A stretch of 64,000 bases of DNA from Streptomyces sp. 1-11 (GCF_007176755.1 NZ_BJTV01000003.1:372001-436000), one strand, 5' to 3'; counted from the first letter of the stretch, positions 1-8,795 are shown. Numbers and translations: made by a program. Notes: a model not told the origin generated them from the sequence alone.

Positions 1-306
1 GGGGAAGCCACCGGCGCCCCGGCCGGTGCCACCTCGTCTCCCGGACGGGCGTCCGTCCGCCCTCCGCCCGTGCGGTGCGACCGGCCGTCCGCCACCGCAC
101 GGACCGTCGCGGGTGGGCCCTGCCCGGCCGGACGGACCTCGCCCGGAGGGTCCGGCCGTCACCGACCGACAGGTGGCCGGCGAGCCGCTCGCGGGGTTTT
201 CCACAGCGGTTGACAGCGGCAGCGGCCCGGCACACCATTGACTCGCACGGACCGAACGATCGGTCGGGACAGTGTCCGCAGCAGAGCCCGAGGTCAGGGG
301 GACCGC
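1..306. other. Upstream region of paaA, no gene seen
   Basis: No convincing coding region: the short open frames here have no ribosome binding site and are normal for this base composition. The right-hand third holds the putative paa promoter and a TetR-type palindrome, annotated separately. I see nothing else that I can support in positions 1-195. Confidence 0.6.
210..265 (+). promoter_or_regulatory. Putative paa promoter with TetR-type operator
   Basis: A perfect TTGACA (-35) lies at 210-215, with a weak -10 candidate around 233-239. Immediately downstream, 250-265 reads GACCGA-N4-TCGGTC, a perfect palindrome of the kind bound by TetR-family dimers. It sits about 40 bp before the paaA start, so a bound repressor would block early elongation or promoter clearance. 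Phenylacetate regulators of the TetR class (PaaR) are known in other bacteria. That one acts here is inference, since no regulator gene lies in the window. Confidence 0.55.
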
Positions 307-1335
307 ATGGCCACAGCAGCCGCGCAGCGCACGGCACGCACGAACGCCGACGGCACACCGGAAACCGCCGGAGACCCGGCGGCGTACCAGCACGCCTTCG
401 ACGCGGCCGTGGCCGCCGACGAACGCATCGAGCCCCGCGACTGGATGCCCGACGCGTACCGCGCGACGCTCGTCCGGCAGATCGCCCAGCACGCGCACTC
501 CGAGATCATCGGCATGCAGCCGGAGGCCAACTGGATCACCCGGGCGCCCTCGCTGCGCCGCAAGGCGATCCTGATGGCCAAGGTCCAGGACGAGGCCGGG
601 CACGGGCTGTACCTCTACAGCGCGGCCGAGACCCTCGGCACCAGCCGCGACGAACTTCTCGACAAGCTGCACAGCGGCCGCCAGAAGTACTCCTCGATCT
701 TCAACTACCCCACCCTGACCTGGGCCGACGTCGGCGCCATCGGGTGGCTGGTGGACGGCGCCGCCATCACGAACCAGGTCCCGCTGTGCCGCTGCTCCTA
801 CGGGCCCTACGCCCGCGCGATGGTGCGCATCTGCAAGGAGGAGTCCTTCCACCAGCGGCAGGGCTACGAACTGCTGATGGCCCTCAGCAACGGCACCCCC
901 GAACAGCACGCCATGGCGCAGGACGCGGTGGACCGCTGGTGGTGGCCCTCGCTGATGATGTTCGGCCCGCCCGACGACGCGTCCCAGCACTCGGCCCAGT
1001 CCATGGAGTGGAAGATCAAGCGCCACTCCAACGACGAACTGCGCCAGCGCTTCGTCGACATCTGCGTGCCCCAGGCCGAATCCCTCGGCCTCACCCTCCC
1101 GGACCCGGACCTGCGCTGGAACGAGGAGCGGGGACAGCACGACTTCGGCGCCATCGACTGGACGGAGTTCTGGGCGGTCCTCAAGGGCGACGGACCCTGC
1201 AACGAACAGCGCATCACCCAGCGCAGGCGCGCCCACGACGAGGGCGCATGGGTGCGCGAGGCGGCCGCGGCGTACGCGGCCAAGCACACCGGCAGCACCG
1301 GCAGCACCGGCGGGACGGGAGAGACACGAGGATGA
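307..1335 (+). CDS. paaA: 1,2-phenylacetyl-CoA epoxidase, catalytic subunit PaaA
   Basis: Catalytic di-iron subunit of the multicomponent oxygenase that epoxidises the ring of phenylacetyl-CoA, the first committed oxygenation of aerobic phenylacetate breakdown in the cytoplasm. The 342-aa product has the expected length and two carboxylate-bridged di-iron half-sites: E96-A-G-H99 and E179-S-F-H182. The ATG at 307 is preceded by a purine-rich GGGGG stretch. An upstream in-frame start would lengthen the protein by 23 unconserved-looking residues and lacks a good ribosome site. It is the first gene of a tightly coupled paaABCDE operon, and its stop overlaps the paaB start (ATGA). Confidence 0.95.
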   Translation: MATAAAQRTARTNADGTPETAGDPAAYQHAFDAAVAADERIEPRDWMPDAYRATLVRQIAQHAHSEIIGMQPEANWITRAPSLRRKAILMAKVQDEAGHGLYLYSAAETLGTSRDELLDKLHSGRQKYSSIFNYPTLTWADVGAIGWLVDGAAITNQVPLCRCSYGPYARAMVRICKEESFHQRQGYELLMALSNGTPEQHAMAQDAVDRWWWPSLMMFGPPDDASQHSAQSMEWKIKRHSNDELRQRFVDICVPQAESLGLTLPDPDLRWNEERGQHDFGAIDWTEFWAVLKGDGPCNEQRITQRRRAHDEGAWVREAAAAYAAKHTGSTGSTGGTGETRG

Positions 1336-1619
1336 CCGACACCGACTGGCCCCTGTGGGAGGTCTTCGTGCGCTCCCGCCGCGGCCTCTCCCACACCCAC
1401 GCCGGCAGCCTGCACGCGCCCGACGCCGAACTGGCCCTGCGCAACGCGCGCGACCTGTACACCCGGCGCGGCGAGGGCGTCTCGATCTGGGTCGTGCCGG
1501 CCGCCGCGGTCACCGCGTCCTCCCCCGACGAGAAGGACCCGTTCTTCGAGCCGGCCGCCGACAAGCCCTACCGGCACCCGACCTTCTACGAGATCCCGGA
1601 AGGGGTGAAGCACCTGTGA
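1332..1619 (+). CDS. paaB: 1,2-phenylacetyl-CoA epoxidase subunit PaaB
   Basis: Small (95 aa) accessory subunit of the phenylacetyl-CoA epoxidase. The N-terminus ([16 protein letters not shown]) and the C-terminal PTFYEIPEG segment are typical of the PaaB family. Family work places it as a bridging subunit within the PaaABCE complex. Translation is coupled to paaA by a 4-base ATGA overlap, and its stop overlaps the GTG of paaC. Nothing is unusual in length or composition. Confidence 0.93.
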   Translation: MTDTDWPLWEVFVRSRRGLSHTHAGSLHAPDAELALRNARDLYTRRGEGVSIWVVPAAAVTASSPDEKDPFFEPAADKPYRHPTFYEIPEGVKHL

Positions 1620-2335
1620 CCGCCACCGTCCCCGTGACCGCCGCGCTCGCCCTCGGCGACGACGCGCTGGTGCTCTCCCACCGCCTGGGGGAGTGGGCCG
1701 GGCACGCCCCCGTCCTGGAGGAGGAGGTCGCCCTCGCCAACATCGCGCTCGACCTGCTCGGCCAGGCCCGCGTGCTGCTGTCGATGGCCGGCGACGAGGA
1801 CGAACTCGCCTACCTGCGCGAGGAGCGGGCCTTCCGCAACCTCCAGCTCGTCGAGCAGCCGAACGGCGACTTCGCCCACACCATCGCCCGCCAGCTCTAC
1901 TTCTCCACCTACCAGCACCTGCTCTACGGCGAACTGGCCGCCTCCGACGGACCGTTCGCGCCGCTGGCGGCGAAAGCCGTCAAGGAGGTCGCCTACCACC
2001 GCGACCACGCCGAGCAGTGGACCCTGCGGCTCGGCGACGGCACCGAAGACAGCCACGAGCGGATGCGGCGGGCCTGCGACGCGCTGTGGCGGTTCACCGG
2101 CGAGATGTTCCAGCCGGTCGAGGGGCTGGACGCCGACCGGGCGGCCCTGGAGCAGGTCTGGCTGCGCTCCGTGACGGACGTACTGGAGCGGGCCACCCTG
2201 GCCGTGCCGGAGGGACCGCGCACCGGCGCCTGGTCGGCGGGCGCCGGCCGGCAGGGCCTGCACACCGAGCCGTTCGGGCGGATGCTGGCCGAGATGCAGC
2301 ACCTGCACCGCAGCCACCCGGGGGCGTCGTGGTGA
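1616..2335 (+). CDS. paaC: 1,2-phenylacetyl-CoA epoxidase, structural subunit PaaC
   Basis: Structural partner of PaaA, a ferritin-like four-helix protein that has lost full metal binding but stabilises the catalytic subunit. The 239-aa sequence shows the family hallmarks: LGEWAGHAPVLEEEVALANI near the N-terminus, the YFSTYQHLLY helix and the VAYHRDHAEQW helix. The GTG start at 1616 gives a GTGA overlap with paaB, the normal coupling in this operon. The stop at 2333-2335 overlaps the GTG of paaD. Confidence 0.93.
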   Translation: MTATVPVTAALALGDDALVLSHRLGEWAGHAPVLEEEVALANIALDLLGQARVLLSMAGDEDELAYLREERAFRNLQLVEQPNGDFAHTIARQLYFSTYQHLLYGELAASDGPFAPLAAKAVKEVAYHRDHAEQWTLRLGDGTEDSHERMRRACDALWRFTGEMFQPVEGLDADRAALEQVWLRSVTDVLERATLAVPEGPRTGAWSAGAGRQGLHTEPFGRMLAEMQHLHRSHPGASW

Positions 2336-2853
2336 CGGCCACCGCGCTGGAGGCGGAACTGCTGGAGCTGGCCGGATCGGTGCCCGACCCCGAACTGCCC
2401 GTGCTCACGCTCCAGGACCTGGGCGTCGTACGCGCGGTGCACCTGCGCGGCGCCGACACGGCCGAGGTCGACCTCACCCCGACCTACACCGGCTGCCCCG
2501 CCATCGAGGCGATGAGCCTGGACATCGAGCGGGTACTGCGCGCCCACGGCATACGCGACGTCACCGTCCGCACCGTGCTCAGCCCCGCCTGGACGACCGA
2601 CGACATCACCGCCGAAGGCCGCCGCAAACTCCGGGAGTTCGGCATCGCTCCCCCGCGCGCGACCCGTGAACGCGGCCCGGTGGCGCTGGCCCTCGGCCCG
2701 ACGAGGACCGCGGAGGACGGCGACCCCGTCAGCTGCCCGCACTGCGGGTCCGCCGACACCGAGCTGCTGAGCCGGTTCTCCTCCACCGCGTGCAAGGCGC
2801 TGCGCCGCTGCCTGTCCTGCCGCGAACCGTTCGACCACTTCAAGGAGTTGTGA
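2332..2853 (+). CDS. paaD: Phenylacetate pathway Fe-S maturation protein PaaD
   Basis: PaaD is needed to make an active phenylacetyl-CoA epoxidase, probably by helping Fe-S cluster or metal assembly. The 173-aa protein has an N-terminal MIP18/DUF59-type domain (DPELP at 19-23 and TYTGCPA at 51-57, with C55) and a C-terminal zinc-ribbon-like module with Cys at 135, 138, 154, 160 and 163. Of two adjacent GTG codons (2329 and 2332), the second gives the GTGA overlap with paaC and is preferred. A single base is shared with paaE. Confidence 0.9.
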   Translation: MTATALEAELLELAGSVPDPELPVLTLQDLGVVRAVHLRGADTAEVDLTPTYTGCPAIEAMSLDIERVLRAHGIRDVTVRTVLSPAWTTDDITAEGRRKLREFGIAPPRATRERGPVALALGPTRTAEDGDPVSCPHCGSADTELLSRFSSTACKALRRCLSCREPFDHFKEL

Positions 2854-3917
2854 TGGCGCGCTTCCACCCGCTCCAGGTGGCCGCGGTCGACCGGCTCACC
2901 GACGACTCCGTCGCACTCACCCTCACCGTCCCGCCGGAGTTGCGCGAGGAGTACCGGCACGCGCCCGGCCAGCACCTCGCCCTGCGGCGGCGCGCGGACG
3001 GCACCGAGATCCGGCGGACGTACTCGATCTGCTCCCCGGCCCCCGATCCGGCCGGAGAGGGCCCGAGCACACTGCGGGTGGGGGTGCGCCTTGTCGAGGG
3101 CGGCGCCTTCTCCACGTACGCGCTGAAGGAGATCGGTGTAGGGGACGAGCTGGAGGTGATGACCCCCGCCGGGCGCTTTTCCCTGGAACCGGCGCCGGGC
3201 CTGTACGCCGCGGTCGTCGGCGGCAGCGGCATCACCCCCGTGCTGTCGATCGTCGCCACGCTGCTGGCGCGTGAGCCGGAGGCCCGGTTCTGCCTGATAC
3301 GCGGGGACCGCACGGCCGCCTCGACGATGTTCCTCGATGAGGTCGCCGACCTGAAGGACCGCTATCCGCAGCGGCTGCAACTGGTCACCGCGCTCTCCCG
3401 GGAGGAGCAGCAGGCGGGCTTGCCGTCCGGCCGGCTCGACCGGGAGCGGCTGACGGGACTGCTGCCCGCGCTGCTGCCCGTCCAGCGCGTGGCGGGCTGG
3501 TTCCTGTGCGGGCCCTACGGGCTGGTCGACGGCGCGGAGCGCGCGCTGCGCGAGCTGGGCGTGGACCGCTCCCTGATCCACCAGGAGATCTTCCACGTGG
3601 ACGGGGGACCGGCCCCGTCTGCCGCCGCGTCGGCGCCCGCGCACAGCACCGTCACCGCCCGGCTCGACGGGCGCGGCGGCACCTGGCCGGTGCAGGACGG
3701 CGAGTCCCTGCTGGACACCGTGCTGCGCAACCGCCCCGACGCCCCGTACGCCTGCAAGGGCGGGGTGTGTGGAACCTGCCGGGCCTTCCTCGTCACGGGC
3801 GAGGTCCGCATGGACCGCAACTTCGCCCTGGAGACGGAGGAGACCGAAGCCGGTTATGTGCTGGCCTGCCAGTCGCACCCGCTGACGGAGAAGGTGGAGC
3901 TGGACTTCGACCGCTGA
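2853..3917 (+). CDS. paaE: 1,2-phenylacetyl-CoA epoxidase reductase PaaE
   Basis: Electron-transfer component that passes electrons from NADPH through FAD and a plant-type 2Fe-2S cluster to the PaaA di-iron centre. The 354-aa protein has an N-terminal flavin domain (R-T-Y-S motif at 55-58), a nucleotide-binding GGSGITP at 123-129, and a C-terminal ferredoxin domain with cluster ligands C301, C306, C309 and C339. A strong AAGGAG ribosome site precedes the ATG. It ends the operon. Ligase (paaK), isomerase (paaG) and ring-opening (paaZ) genes are not in this window, so they must lie elsewhere. Confidence 0.94.
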   Translation: MARFHPLQVAAVDRLTDDSVALTLTVPPELREEYRHAPGQHLALRRRADGTEIRRTYSICSPAPDPAGEGPSTLRVGVRLVEGGAFSTYALKEIGVGDELEVMTPAGRFSLEPAPGLYAAVVGGSGITPVLSIVATLLAREPEARFCLIRGDRTAASTMFLDEVADLKDRYPQRLQLVTALSREEQQAGLPSGRLDRERLTGLLPALLPVQRVAGWFLCGPYGLVDGAERALRELGVDRSLIHQEIFHVDGGPAPSAAASAPAHSTVTARLDGRGGTWPVQDGESLLDTVLRNRPDAPYACKGGVCGTCRAFLVTGEVRMDRNFALETEETEAGYVLACQSHPLTEKVELDFDR

Positions 3918-3970
3918 GCCTCCCGACCGGCACGGCGGGAAGCCCAGGAAGACAGACCCGAAGCCCCACC

Positions 3971-4018
3971 GGCCCGGCCGACCCGCTCGGCCCGGTCCGG
4001 CCGACCCGCTCGGGCCGG
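3971..4018. repeat. GC-rich direct repeat after paaE
   Basis: A block of about 17 bp containing GGCCGACCCGCTCGG occurs twice in tandem between paaE and the convergent rhodanese gene, embedded in GC-only dyads. No clear T-run follows, so its role as a terminator is uncertain. Length and position suggest simple slippage repeats in a convergent intergenic gap. Confidence 0.4.
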
Positions 4019-4071
4019 CCGGGCCGGACAGCGGGGATCCGGCCGACCGGCCGGGGTCGGGCCGCCTTGGC

Positions 4072-4419
4072 TCAGACGACGGCGCCCGGCGCCCCGGCGT
4101 CGGTGACCACGGGACGGCCCGCGGCCTGCCACACCTGCATGCCGCCGTCGACGTTCACCGCGTCGACGCCCTGCTGGATCAGGTACATGGTGACCTGTGC
4201 CGAACGCCCCCCGGACCGGCAGATCACATGCACCCGGCCGTCCTGCGGGGCGGCCTCGGTCAGCTCGCCGTAGCGGGCCACGAACTCACTCATGGGGATG
4301 TGCAACGCGCCTTCGGCGTGACCGGCCTGCCACTCCTCGTCCTCACGGACGTCCAGCAGGAAGTCGTCGTCCTTGAGGTCGGTGACCCCGACGGTGGGCA
4401 CCCCAGCTCCAAAACTCAT
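4072..4419 (-). CDS. Single-domain rhodanese-like protein
   Basis: Stand-alone rhodanese (115 aa). These cytoplasmic proteins carry sulfane sulfur on an active-site cysteine as a persulfide. The active-site loop is CRSGGRS with catalytic C67, preceded by FLLDVREDEEWQAGH, the standard second motif. Length fits the single-domain family with no truncation. It is convergent with the paa operon and lies 30 bp beyond the J-domain gene, so it may be cotranscribed with it. The physiological sulfur acceptor cannot be read from the sequence. Confidence 0.9.
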   Translation of the reverse strand: MSFGAGVPTVGVTDLKDDDFLLDVREDEEWQAGHAEGALHIPMSEFVARYGELTEAAPQDGRVHVICRSGGRSAQVTMYLIQQGVDAVNVDGGMQVWQAAGRPVVTDAGAPGAVV

Positions 4420-4449
4420 GCCTCCGACGCTACCGGAAGGACGGCCGGA

Positions 4450-5262
4450 TCAGCCCTGGGCCAGCAGGGCGGCCAGCTCCGTCTCCCGCTGCTCGATGTC
4501 GGCGCGCAGCCGGCCGGCGATCTCGTCGAGCAGGCCGTCGGGGTCGTCCGGGGCCAGCCGCAGCATGCCGGCGATGGCGCCGTCCTCGAGTTCGCGGGCG
4601 ACCAGCGTGAGCAGTTCCTTGCGCTGGGAGAGCCACTCCAGCCGGGCGTACAGCTCGTCGGCGGGGCTCGGCCGGCGCTCGGGCGGCACCGGGCCCGCCG
4701 CCCACTCCTCGGCCAGCTCCCTGAGCAGCGCCTCGTCGCCCCGGGCGTAGGCGGCGTTGACGCGGCTGATGAACTCCTCGCGCCGCTGCTGCTCCTCTTC
4801 CTCCTGGGCGAGGTCGGGATGGGCCTTGCGGGCCAGCTCGCGGTAGAGCTTGCGGGCCTCCTCGCTGGGCCGCACCCGCTCGGGAGGACGCACCGCCTGT
4901 TCGGTGAGCATGGCGGCGGCCTCCGGGAACAGGCCGTGGCCGTCCATCCAGCCGTGCAGCAGCTCCTCGACCCCGGGGATCGGCAGCACGTGCGCCCGGG
5001 CCTCCTCGGCCCGGCGGATGTCCTCCGGGTCCCCGGTGCGGGCCGCTCTCGCCTCGGCGATCTCCGCGTCCAGGTGCTCGATGCGCAGATAGAGCGGGCC
5101 GAGCTTCTGATCGTGCAGCCGGGAGAAGTTCTCGACCTCGACGCGGAAGGTCTCCACGGCGATCTCGTACTCGATCAACGCCTGCTCGGCTGCCCGTACG
5201 GCCTGTTCCAGCCGTTCCTCGGGCCGCGGTGCCTGGGACTGCTCAGCTTCCGGGGTCGTCAC
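4450..5262 (-). CDS. DnaJ-like (J-domain) coiled-coil protein, function unknown
   Basis: A 270-aa, charged and largely helical cytoplasmic protein. The first 100 residues look like coiled coil. A J-domain-like segment follows, with the Hsp70-interacting signature in LYRELARKAHPDLAQ and a downstream FISRVNAAYARGD helix. The C-terminal third is helical. This layout matches a Streptomyces family annotated only as J-domain-containing or hypothetical. GTG codons at 5280 and 5262 are both possible starts; the second begins the VTTPEAEQ sequence and is preferred, though neither has a strong ribosome site. No dnaK or grpE is nearby. Confidence 0.75.
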   Translation of the reverse strand: MTTPEAEQSQAPRPEERLEQAVRAAEQALIEYEIAVETFRVEVENFSRLHDQKLGPLYLRIEHLDAEIAEARAARTGDPEDIRRAEEARAHVLPIPGVEELLHGWMDGHGLFPEAAAMLTEQAVRPPERVRPSEEARKLYRELARKAHPDLAQEEEEQQRREEFISRVNAAYARGDEALLRELAEEWAAGPVPPERRPSPADELYARLEWLSQRKELLTLVARELEDGAIAGMLRLAPDDPDGLLDEIAGRLRADIEQRETELAALLAQG

Positions 5263-5311
5263 CCGCCCAGCGTAGGCCACGGCCGGAATCCGCCGCCCCG
5301 GACGGCCCGGT

Positions 5312-5787
5312 TCACCCGTGCGGCGCCGGGTCGGGGCAGTCGGCCGGTACCCACTCGGCCACCAGGTCCCGGCAGGCGACCACCAGCGTGCCCGGCCGGC
5401 GGGCCGGCTCGTGGGTACAGCCGGCCGGGGCCGGGAGCATCTCGTCGAGGATCACCTCGCCGAGGGAGGCGGGGTCGCAGCCGCCGAGGACGTCGGGCTG
5501 GAACCGGAGACCCCGGTGCAGCGCACGAGGAGGTCCTCGTCGCGCTCGAAGCGGTTGTGCCGGAAGCGGATCTCGACATCCACACCGCCGTGGCGGCGCA
5601 CCCGGGACGGCAGCAGGTCCCGCACACAGCGTCTGCCGCCGGGGTCATAGTGCCCGGGGTCGGTGGCGAACGCACGGGCGCCCGGCGGAGGTTCCGCCGC
5701 GAGCGCGGGCAACCGCTCCAGGCAGGACCGGGGATCGGCGAGCCCCGTCTCCTCCCCCTCGCCGCCGCCCAGTTCGACGTGCCTCAC
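5312..5787 (-). pseudogene. Conserved hypothetical protein, disrupted by a -1 frameshift
   Basis: Two overlapping minus-strand frames make one family-like protein of about 158 aa. The first runs from GTG 5787 to the segment DEDLLVRCTGVSG. It then reads into unrelated Ser/Ala/Pro residues and stops near 5452. Shifting frame at about 5502-5506 restores FQPDVLGGCDPASLGEV, then a Cys/His-containing tail ending at the TGA at 5312. Adding one base in the GAA at 5501-5503 repairs the gene. Intact homologues, as I recall them from Streptomyces, continue exactly this way, but I cannot confirm by search. Either a true lesion or a base-calling error in this assembly explains it. Function unknown. Confidence 0.7.
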
Positions 5788-5811
5788 CGCGCCACCCCCG
5801 TCACACCCCCG

Positions 5812-7239
5812 TCACACCCCGGTCTCGGCCGCGATCCGCCCCGCGCGCACCCCCGCCACCAGTTCCCCGTGGTCCGCCTCCGTGCGGTCGGCGTAGGCGA
5901 CGGCGAAGGCGGCGACCGCCTCGTCCAGTTCCTCGTTCTTGCCGCAGTAGCCGGCGATCAGTCGCGGGTCCGCGCTGTGGGCGTGGGCCCGGGCCAGCAG
6001 GGCGCCGGTCATGCGGCCGTAGTCGTCGATCTGGTCGGCGGCGAGCGCGGCCGGGTCGACGCTGCCCTTGCGGTTGCGGAACTGGCGCACCTGGAACGGC
6101 CGCCCGTCGACCGTCGTCCAGCCGAGCAGGATGTCACTGACCACCTGCATCCGCTTCTGCCCCAGGACCACCCGGCGCCCCTCGTGCTCCACCGCCGGCG
6201 CCCGGAAGCCGGCCGCGGCCAGATGCGGGACGAGCGCCGACGGACGGGCCTCCTTCACCTGGAGCACCAGCGGCTCCCCGCGATGGTCCAGCAGCAGGAC
6301 CACGTACGAGCGGGTGCCCACACTGCCCGTGCCGACCACCCGGAAGGCCACGTCGTGCACCGCGTGCCGGGCCAGCAGCGGCAGCCGGTCCTCGGAGAGG
6401 GTGGACACGTACGGCCCGAGCGCGGCGGCCACCGCGGCCGCCTCGGCGTCCGGGACCCGGCGCAGCACCGGCGGCGCGTCGACGAAGCGCCGCCCGCCGT
6501 CCTGCGTCTCCTCCGTCGATCTGGCCGCGAACCGGCCGCTGGTGTTGGCGCGCGCCTTCTCCGAGACCCGCTCCAGCGTGCCGAGCAGGTCGTGGGCGTC
6601 GCTGTGGGAGACCAGCTCCTCGTCCGCGATGGCGTTCCAGGCGTCCAGCACGGGCAGCCGGGCCAGCAGCCGCATGGTGCGCCGGTAGGCGCCCACCGCG
6701 TCCCGGGCGGCCTCCCGGCAGGTGTCCTCGTCGGCGCCCGCCTCACGGCCGGCCAGCACCAGCGAGACGGCGAGCCGCTTCAGATCCCACTCCCAGGGAC
6801 CGTGCACCGTCTCGTCGAAGTCGTTGAGGTCGATGACCAGGCGGCCGCGGGCGTCGCCGTACAGGCCGAAGTTGGCCGCGTGCGCGTCACCGCATATCTG
6901 GGCGCCGATCCCGGTCACCGGGGTACGCGCCAGGTCGTACGCCATGAGCCCGGCGGAGCCGCGCAGGAAGGCGAACGGGGTGGCCGCCATCCTGCCCGCG
7001 CGTATCGGCGTCAGCTCGGGGAGGCGGCCGGCGTTGGACTCCGTCACCGCGGTGACCGCGTCCGGGCGGCCGGCGCCGGAGTCGAGCATGCGGTGCGCGT
7101 CACGCGGGACGGCGGCCCGCAGCGCCTTCCCCCGCTTCTTCGGCGAACCCTGCGCCGGCCACTGGGCGAACCCGCTCACCCGCGGCAGCCGGGACACCGG
7201 CACCGCCCGCTCCGCCGTCTCCACACCGGTTCCCGTCAC
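5812..7239 (-). CDS. DUF2252 family protein
   Basis: Cytoplasmic protein of 475 aa belonging to DUF2252, a family with a distant kinase/aminoglycoside-phosphotransferase-like fold and no settled function. Recognisable features are MAATPFAFLRGSA, the ICGDAHAANFGLYG block (similar to the GDxHxxN catalytic loop of phosphotransferases) and VIDLNDFDET (DxD-like metal site). The GTG at 7239 has a GGAGG eight bases upstream and is preferred over GTG 7263. A small gap separates it from the frameshifted gene downstream, so they could share a transcript. The substrate is unknown. Confidence 0.85.
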   Translation of the reverse strand: MTGTGVETAERAVPVSRLPRVSGFAQWPAQGSPKKRGKALRAAVPRDAHRMLDSGAGRPDAVTAVTESNAGRLPELTPIRAGRMAATPFAFLRGSAGLMAYDLARTPVTGIGAQICGDAHAANFGLYGDARGRLVIDLNDFDETVHGPWEWDLKRLAVSLVLAGREAGADEDTCREAARDAVGAYRRTMRLLARLPVLDAWNAIADEELVSHSDAHDLLGTLERVSEKARANTSGRFAARSTEETQDGGRRFVDAPPVLRRVPDAEAAAVAAALGPYVSTLSEDRLPLLARHAVHDVAFRVVGTGSVGTRSYVVLLLDHRGEPLVLQVKEARPSALVPHLAAAGFRAPAVEHEGRRVVLGQKRMQVVSDILLGWTTVDGRPFQVRQFRNRKGSVDPAALAADQIDDYGRMTGALLARAHAHSADPRLIAGYCGKNEELDEAVAAFAVAYADRTEADHGELVAGVRAGRIAAETGV

Positions 7240-7319
7240 CGAGACCGCCTCCCCCGCCCGCACCCTCGAACATCAACTCGTGCAGACCGTACAGCCGTCG
7301 ACCGGAACGCGTCAGACCC

Positions 7320-7328
7320 TGTGGACAA
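7320..7328 (-). promoter_or_regulatory. Isolated consensus DnaA box
   Basis: TGTGGACAA, the reverse complement of the Streptomyces DnaA-box consensus TTGTCCACA, upstream of the DUF2252 gene. It is a single exact match far from oriC (about 39 kb), so binding is possible but not shown. Confidence 0.45.
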
Positions 7329-7410
7329 CCGGAAGCCGGTGGAAAAACCCCTCCCCCGGAGGACCGCCGCACCCCTGAGAGCTTCCTCACAGCGGCGGGA
7401 ACACCAAAAC

Positions 7411-7448
7411 GGCTACGGGCCCACCGTTTTCACGATGGGCCCGTAGCC
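7411..7448 (-). terminator. Rho-independent terminator of tRNA-Leu
   Basis: Perfect 13-bp inverted repeat (arms 7411-7423 and 7436-7448) with a 12-nt loop. Read on the minus strand it is followed by TTTT at 7410-7407. It lies directly downstream of the tRNA-Leu gene and faces the upstream region of the DUF2252 gene. Confidence 0.85.
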
Positions 7449-7454
7449 TCTGTG

Positions 7455-7538
7455 TGCGCGAGGGGGGAGTTGAACCCCCACGCCCTTGCGGGCACTGGAA
7501 CCTGAATCCAGCGCGTCTGCCTATTCCGCCACCCGCGC
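7455..7538 (-). tRNA. tRNA-Leu (CAG)
   Basis: 84-nt class II tRNA. The acceptor stem GCGCGGG pairs with CTCGCGC, the discriminator base is A, and CCA is not encoded. The anticodon loop is TTCAGGT, giving CAG, which reads CUG leucine codons. A long variable arm (TGCCCGCAAGGGCG) and a GGTTCAACTCC T-loop complete the fold. Confidence 0.95.
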
Positions 7539-7943
7539 ATTGGGTGTGTCTTCCGGCTTCTGCCCTTGCGGGCTGGCCCCTTCCGACATCCAGAACATTA
7601 GCACGTCGTACGGGGTGGGTTCACATCCCTTACCTGCCGCCCGGCCGGGTAGGGAGGTGGCAGGCGGCGGCCGCGTCTCGGGGAAGACCTGTTCACGTAT
7701 CAACCTCGTACCGGTCCCGGCCATCTCCCCAGGAGGAGGCCCGGGTCCACAGCCGGGTGCGGGACACTGGTCCTTGCCCGCCTCTACGATCCTTGCCTGG
7801 AGGAGTTCGAAGGGGAGCCGCTGGGGGAACCGGCTGATTGCCGGACGCGTAGATACGATCAGTGAGCAGTACGGGCGGAACAGCGGCCCACAACAGGCAC
7901 AGAGCAGGGCAAGGCATATCGGCAGCGACGGAGGAGGTGCCCC
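7539..7943. other. Divergent intergenic region, tRNA-Leu and fhaA promoters
   Basis: Four hundred bases without a gene. On the minus strand TAATGT (7595-7600) is a good -10 about 50 bp before the tRNA-Leu, with only a weak TGTGAA-like -35. On the plus side TACGAT at 7854-7859 is a candidate -10 for the fhaA operon, without a clear -35. No riboswitch-like fold or small open frame with a ribosome site was seen. Confidence 0.45.
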
Positions 7944-8795
7944 ATGGGAGTCCTGAAGAAGTTCGAGCAGCGTCTCGAAGGTCTGGTCAACGGCACCTTC
8001 GCCAAGGTCTTCAAGTCCGAGGTCCAGCCCGTGGAGATCGCCGGCGCGCTCCAGCGCGAGTGCGACAACAACGCCACCATCTGGAACCGCGACCGCACGG
8101 TCGTGCCCAACGACTTCATCGTGGAGCTGAGCGCGCCGGACCACGAGCGCCTCAGCCCCTACTCCGGGCAGCTCGGCGACGAGCTGGCCGGCATGGTGCG
8201 CGACTACGCCAAGCAGCAGCGCTACACCTTCATGGGCCCGATCAAGGTCAACCTGGAGAAGGCCGACGACCTGGACACCGGCCTGTACCGGGTGCGCAGC
8301 CGCACCCTGGCCTCCTCCAGCAGCCAGCAGGCGCCCTCCGCCCCGCCCGCCGGACGCCCCGGCCCCGCCCAGAGCGGCTACGGCTACCCGCCCGCCGCTC
8401 CCGCCGGAGCGCCCCCCATGCCGGCCGCGCCGCCGCCCGGCACCCGCCCCGGCGGCTACGGTTACCCCCAGCCCGCCACCCAGCGGCCGGCGGCCGCACC
8501 CATGAGCGGCGGGCGCACCCGCTACTGGATCGAGATCAACGGCAGCCGCCACCAGATCTCCCGCCCGACCCTGGTGCTGGGCCGCAGCACCGAGGCCGAC
8601 GTGCGGATCGACGACCCCGGCGTCTCCCGCCGGCACTGCGAGATCCGGACCGGAACGCCCTCGACGATCCAGGATCTCGGCTCCACCAACGGCATCGTGG
8701 TGGACGGGCAGCACACCACCCGCGCTACGCTCCGCGACGGCTCGCGGATCGTCGTGGGCAGCACCACCATCATTTACCGGCAAGCCGAAGGGTGA
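7944..8795 (+). CDS. fhaA: FhaA: DUF3662 and FHA-domain protein
   Basis: Phosphothreonine-binding scaffold of the cell-wall signalling cluster. The 283-aa protein has an N-terminal DUF3662 domain (about 1-120), a Pro/Gly/Tyr-rich linker (about 125-190) and a C-terminal FHA domain with GRSTEADVRIDD, SRRHCEI and DLGSTNG motifs. In mycobacteria FhaA binds the phosphorylated pseudokinase of MviN and restrains peptidoglycan precursor export. Here the pseudokinase partner candidate is at 60410-62110. A strong GGAGGAGG ribosome site precedes the ATG. It leads the fhaA-fhaB-pstP-rodA-pbpA-pknB series. Confidence 0.92.
   Translation: MGVLKKFEQRLEGLVNGTFAKVFKSEVQPVEIAGALQRECDNNATIWNRDRTVVPNDFIVELSAPDHERLSPYSGQLGDELAGMVRDYAKQQRYTFMGPIKVNLEKADDLDTGLYRVRSRTLASSSSQQAPSAPPAGRPGPAQSGYGYPPAAPAGAPPMPAAPPPGTRPGGYGYPQPATQRPAAAPMSGGRTRYWIEINGSRHQISRPTLVLGRSTEADVRIDDPGVSRRHCEIRTGTPSTIQDLGSTNGIVVDGQHTTRATLRDGSRIVVGSTTIIYRQAEG

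Noticed and set aside
26..241. Plus-strand open frame of about 71 codons before paaA
   Set aside because: No ribosome site, arginine/proline-rich shadow composition; typical random frame in very GC-rich DNA.
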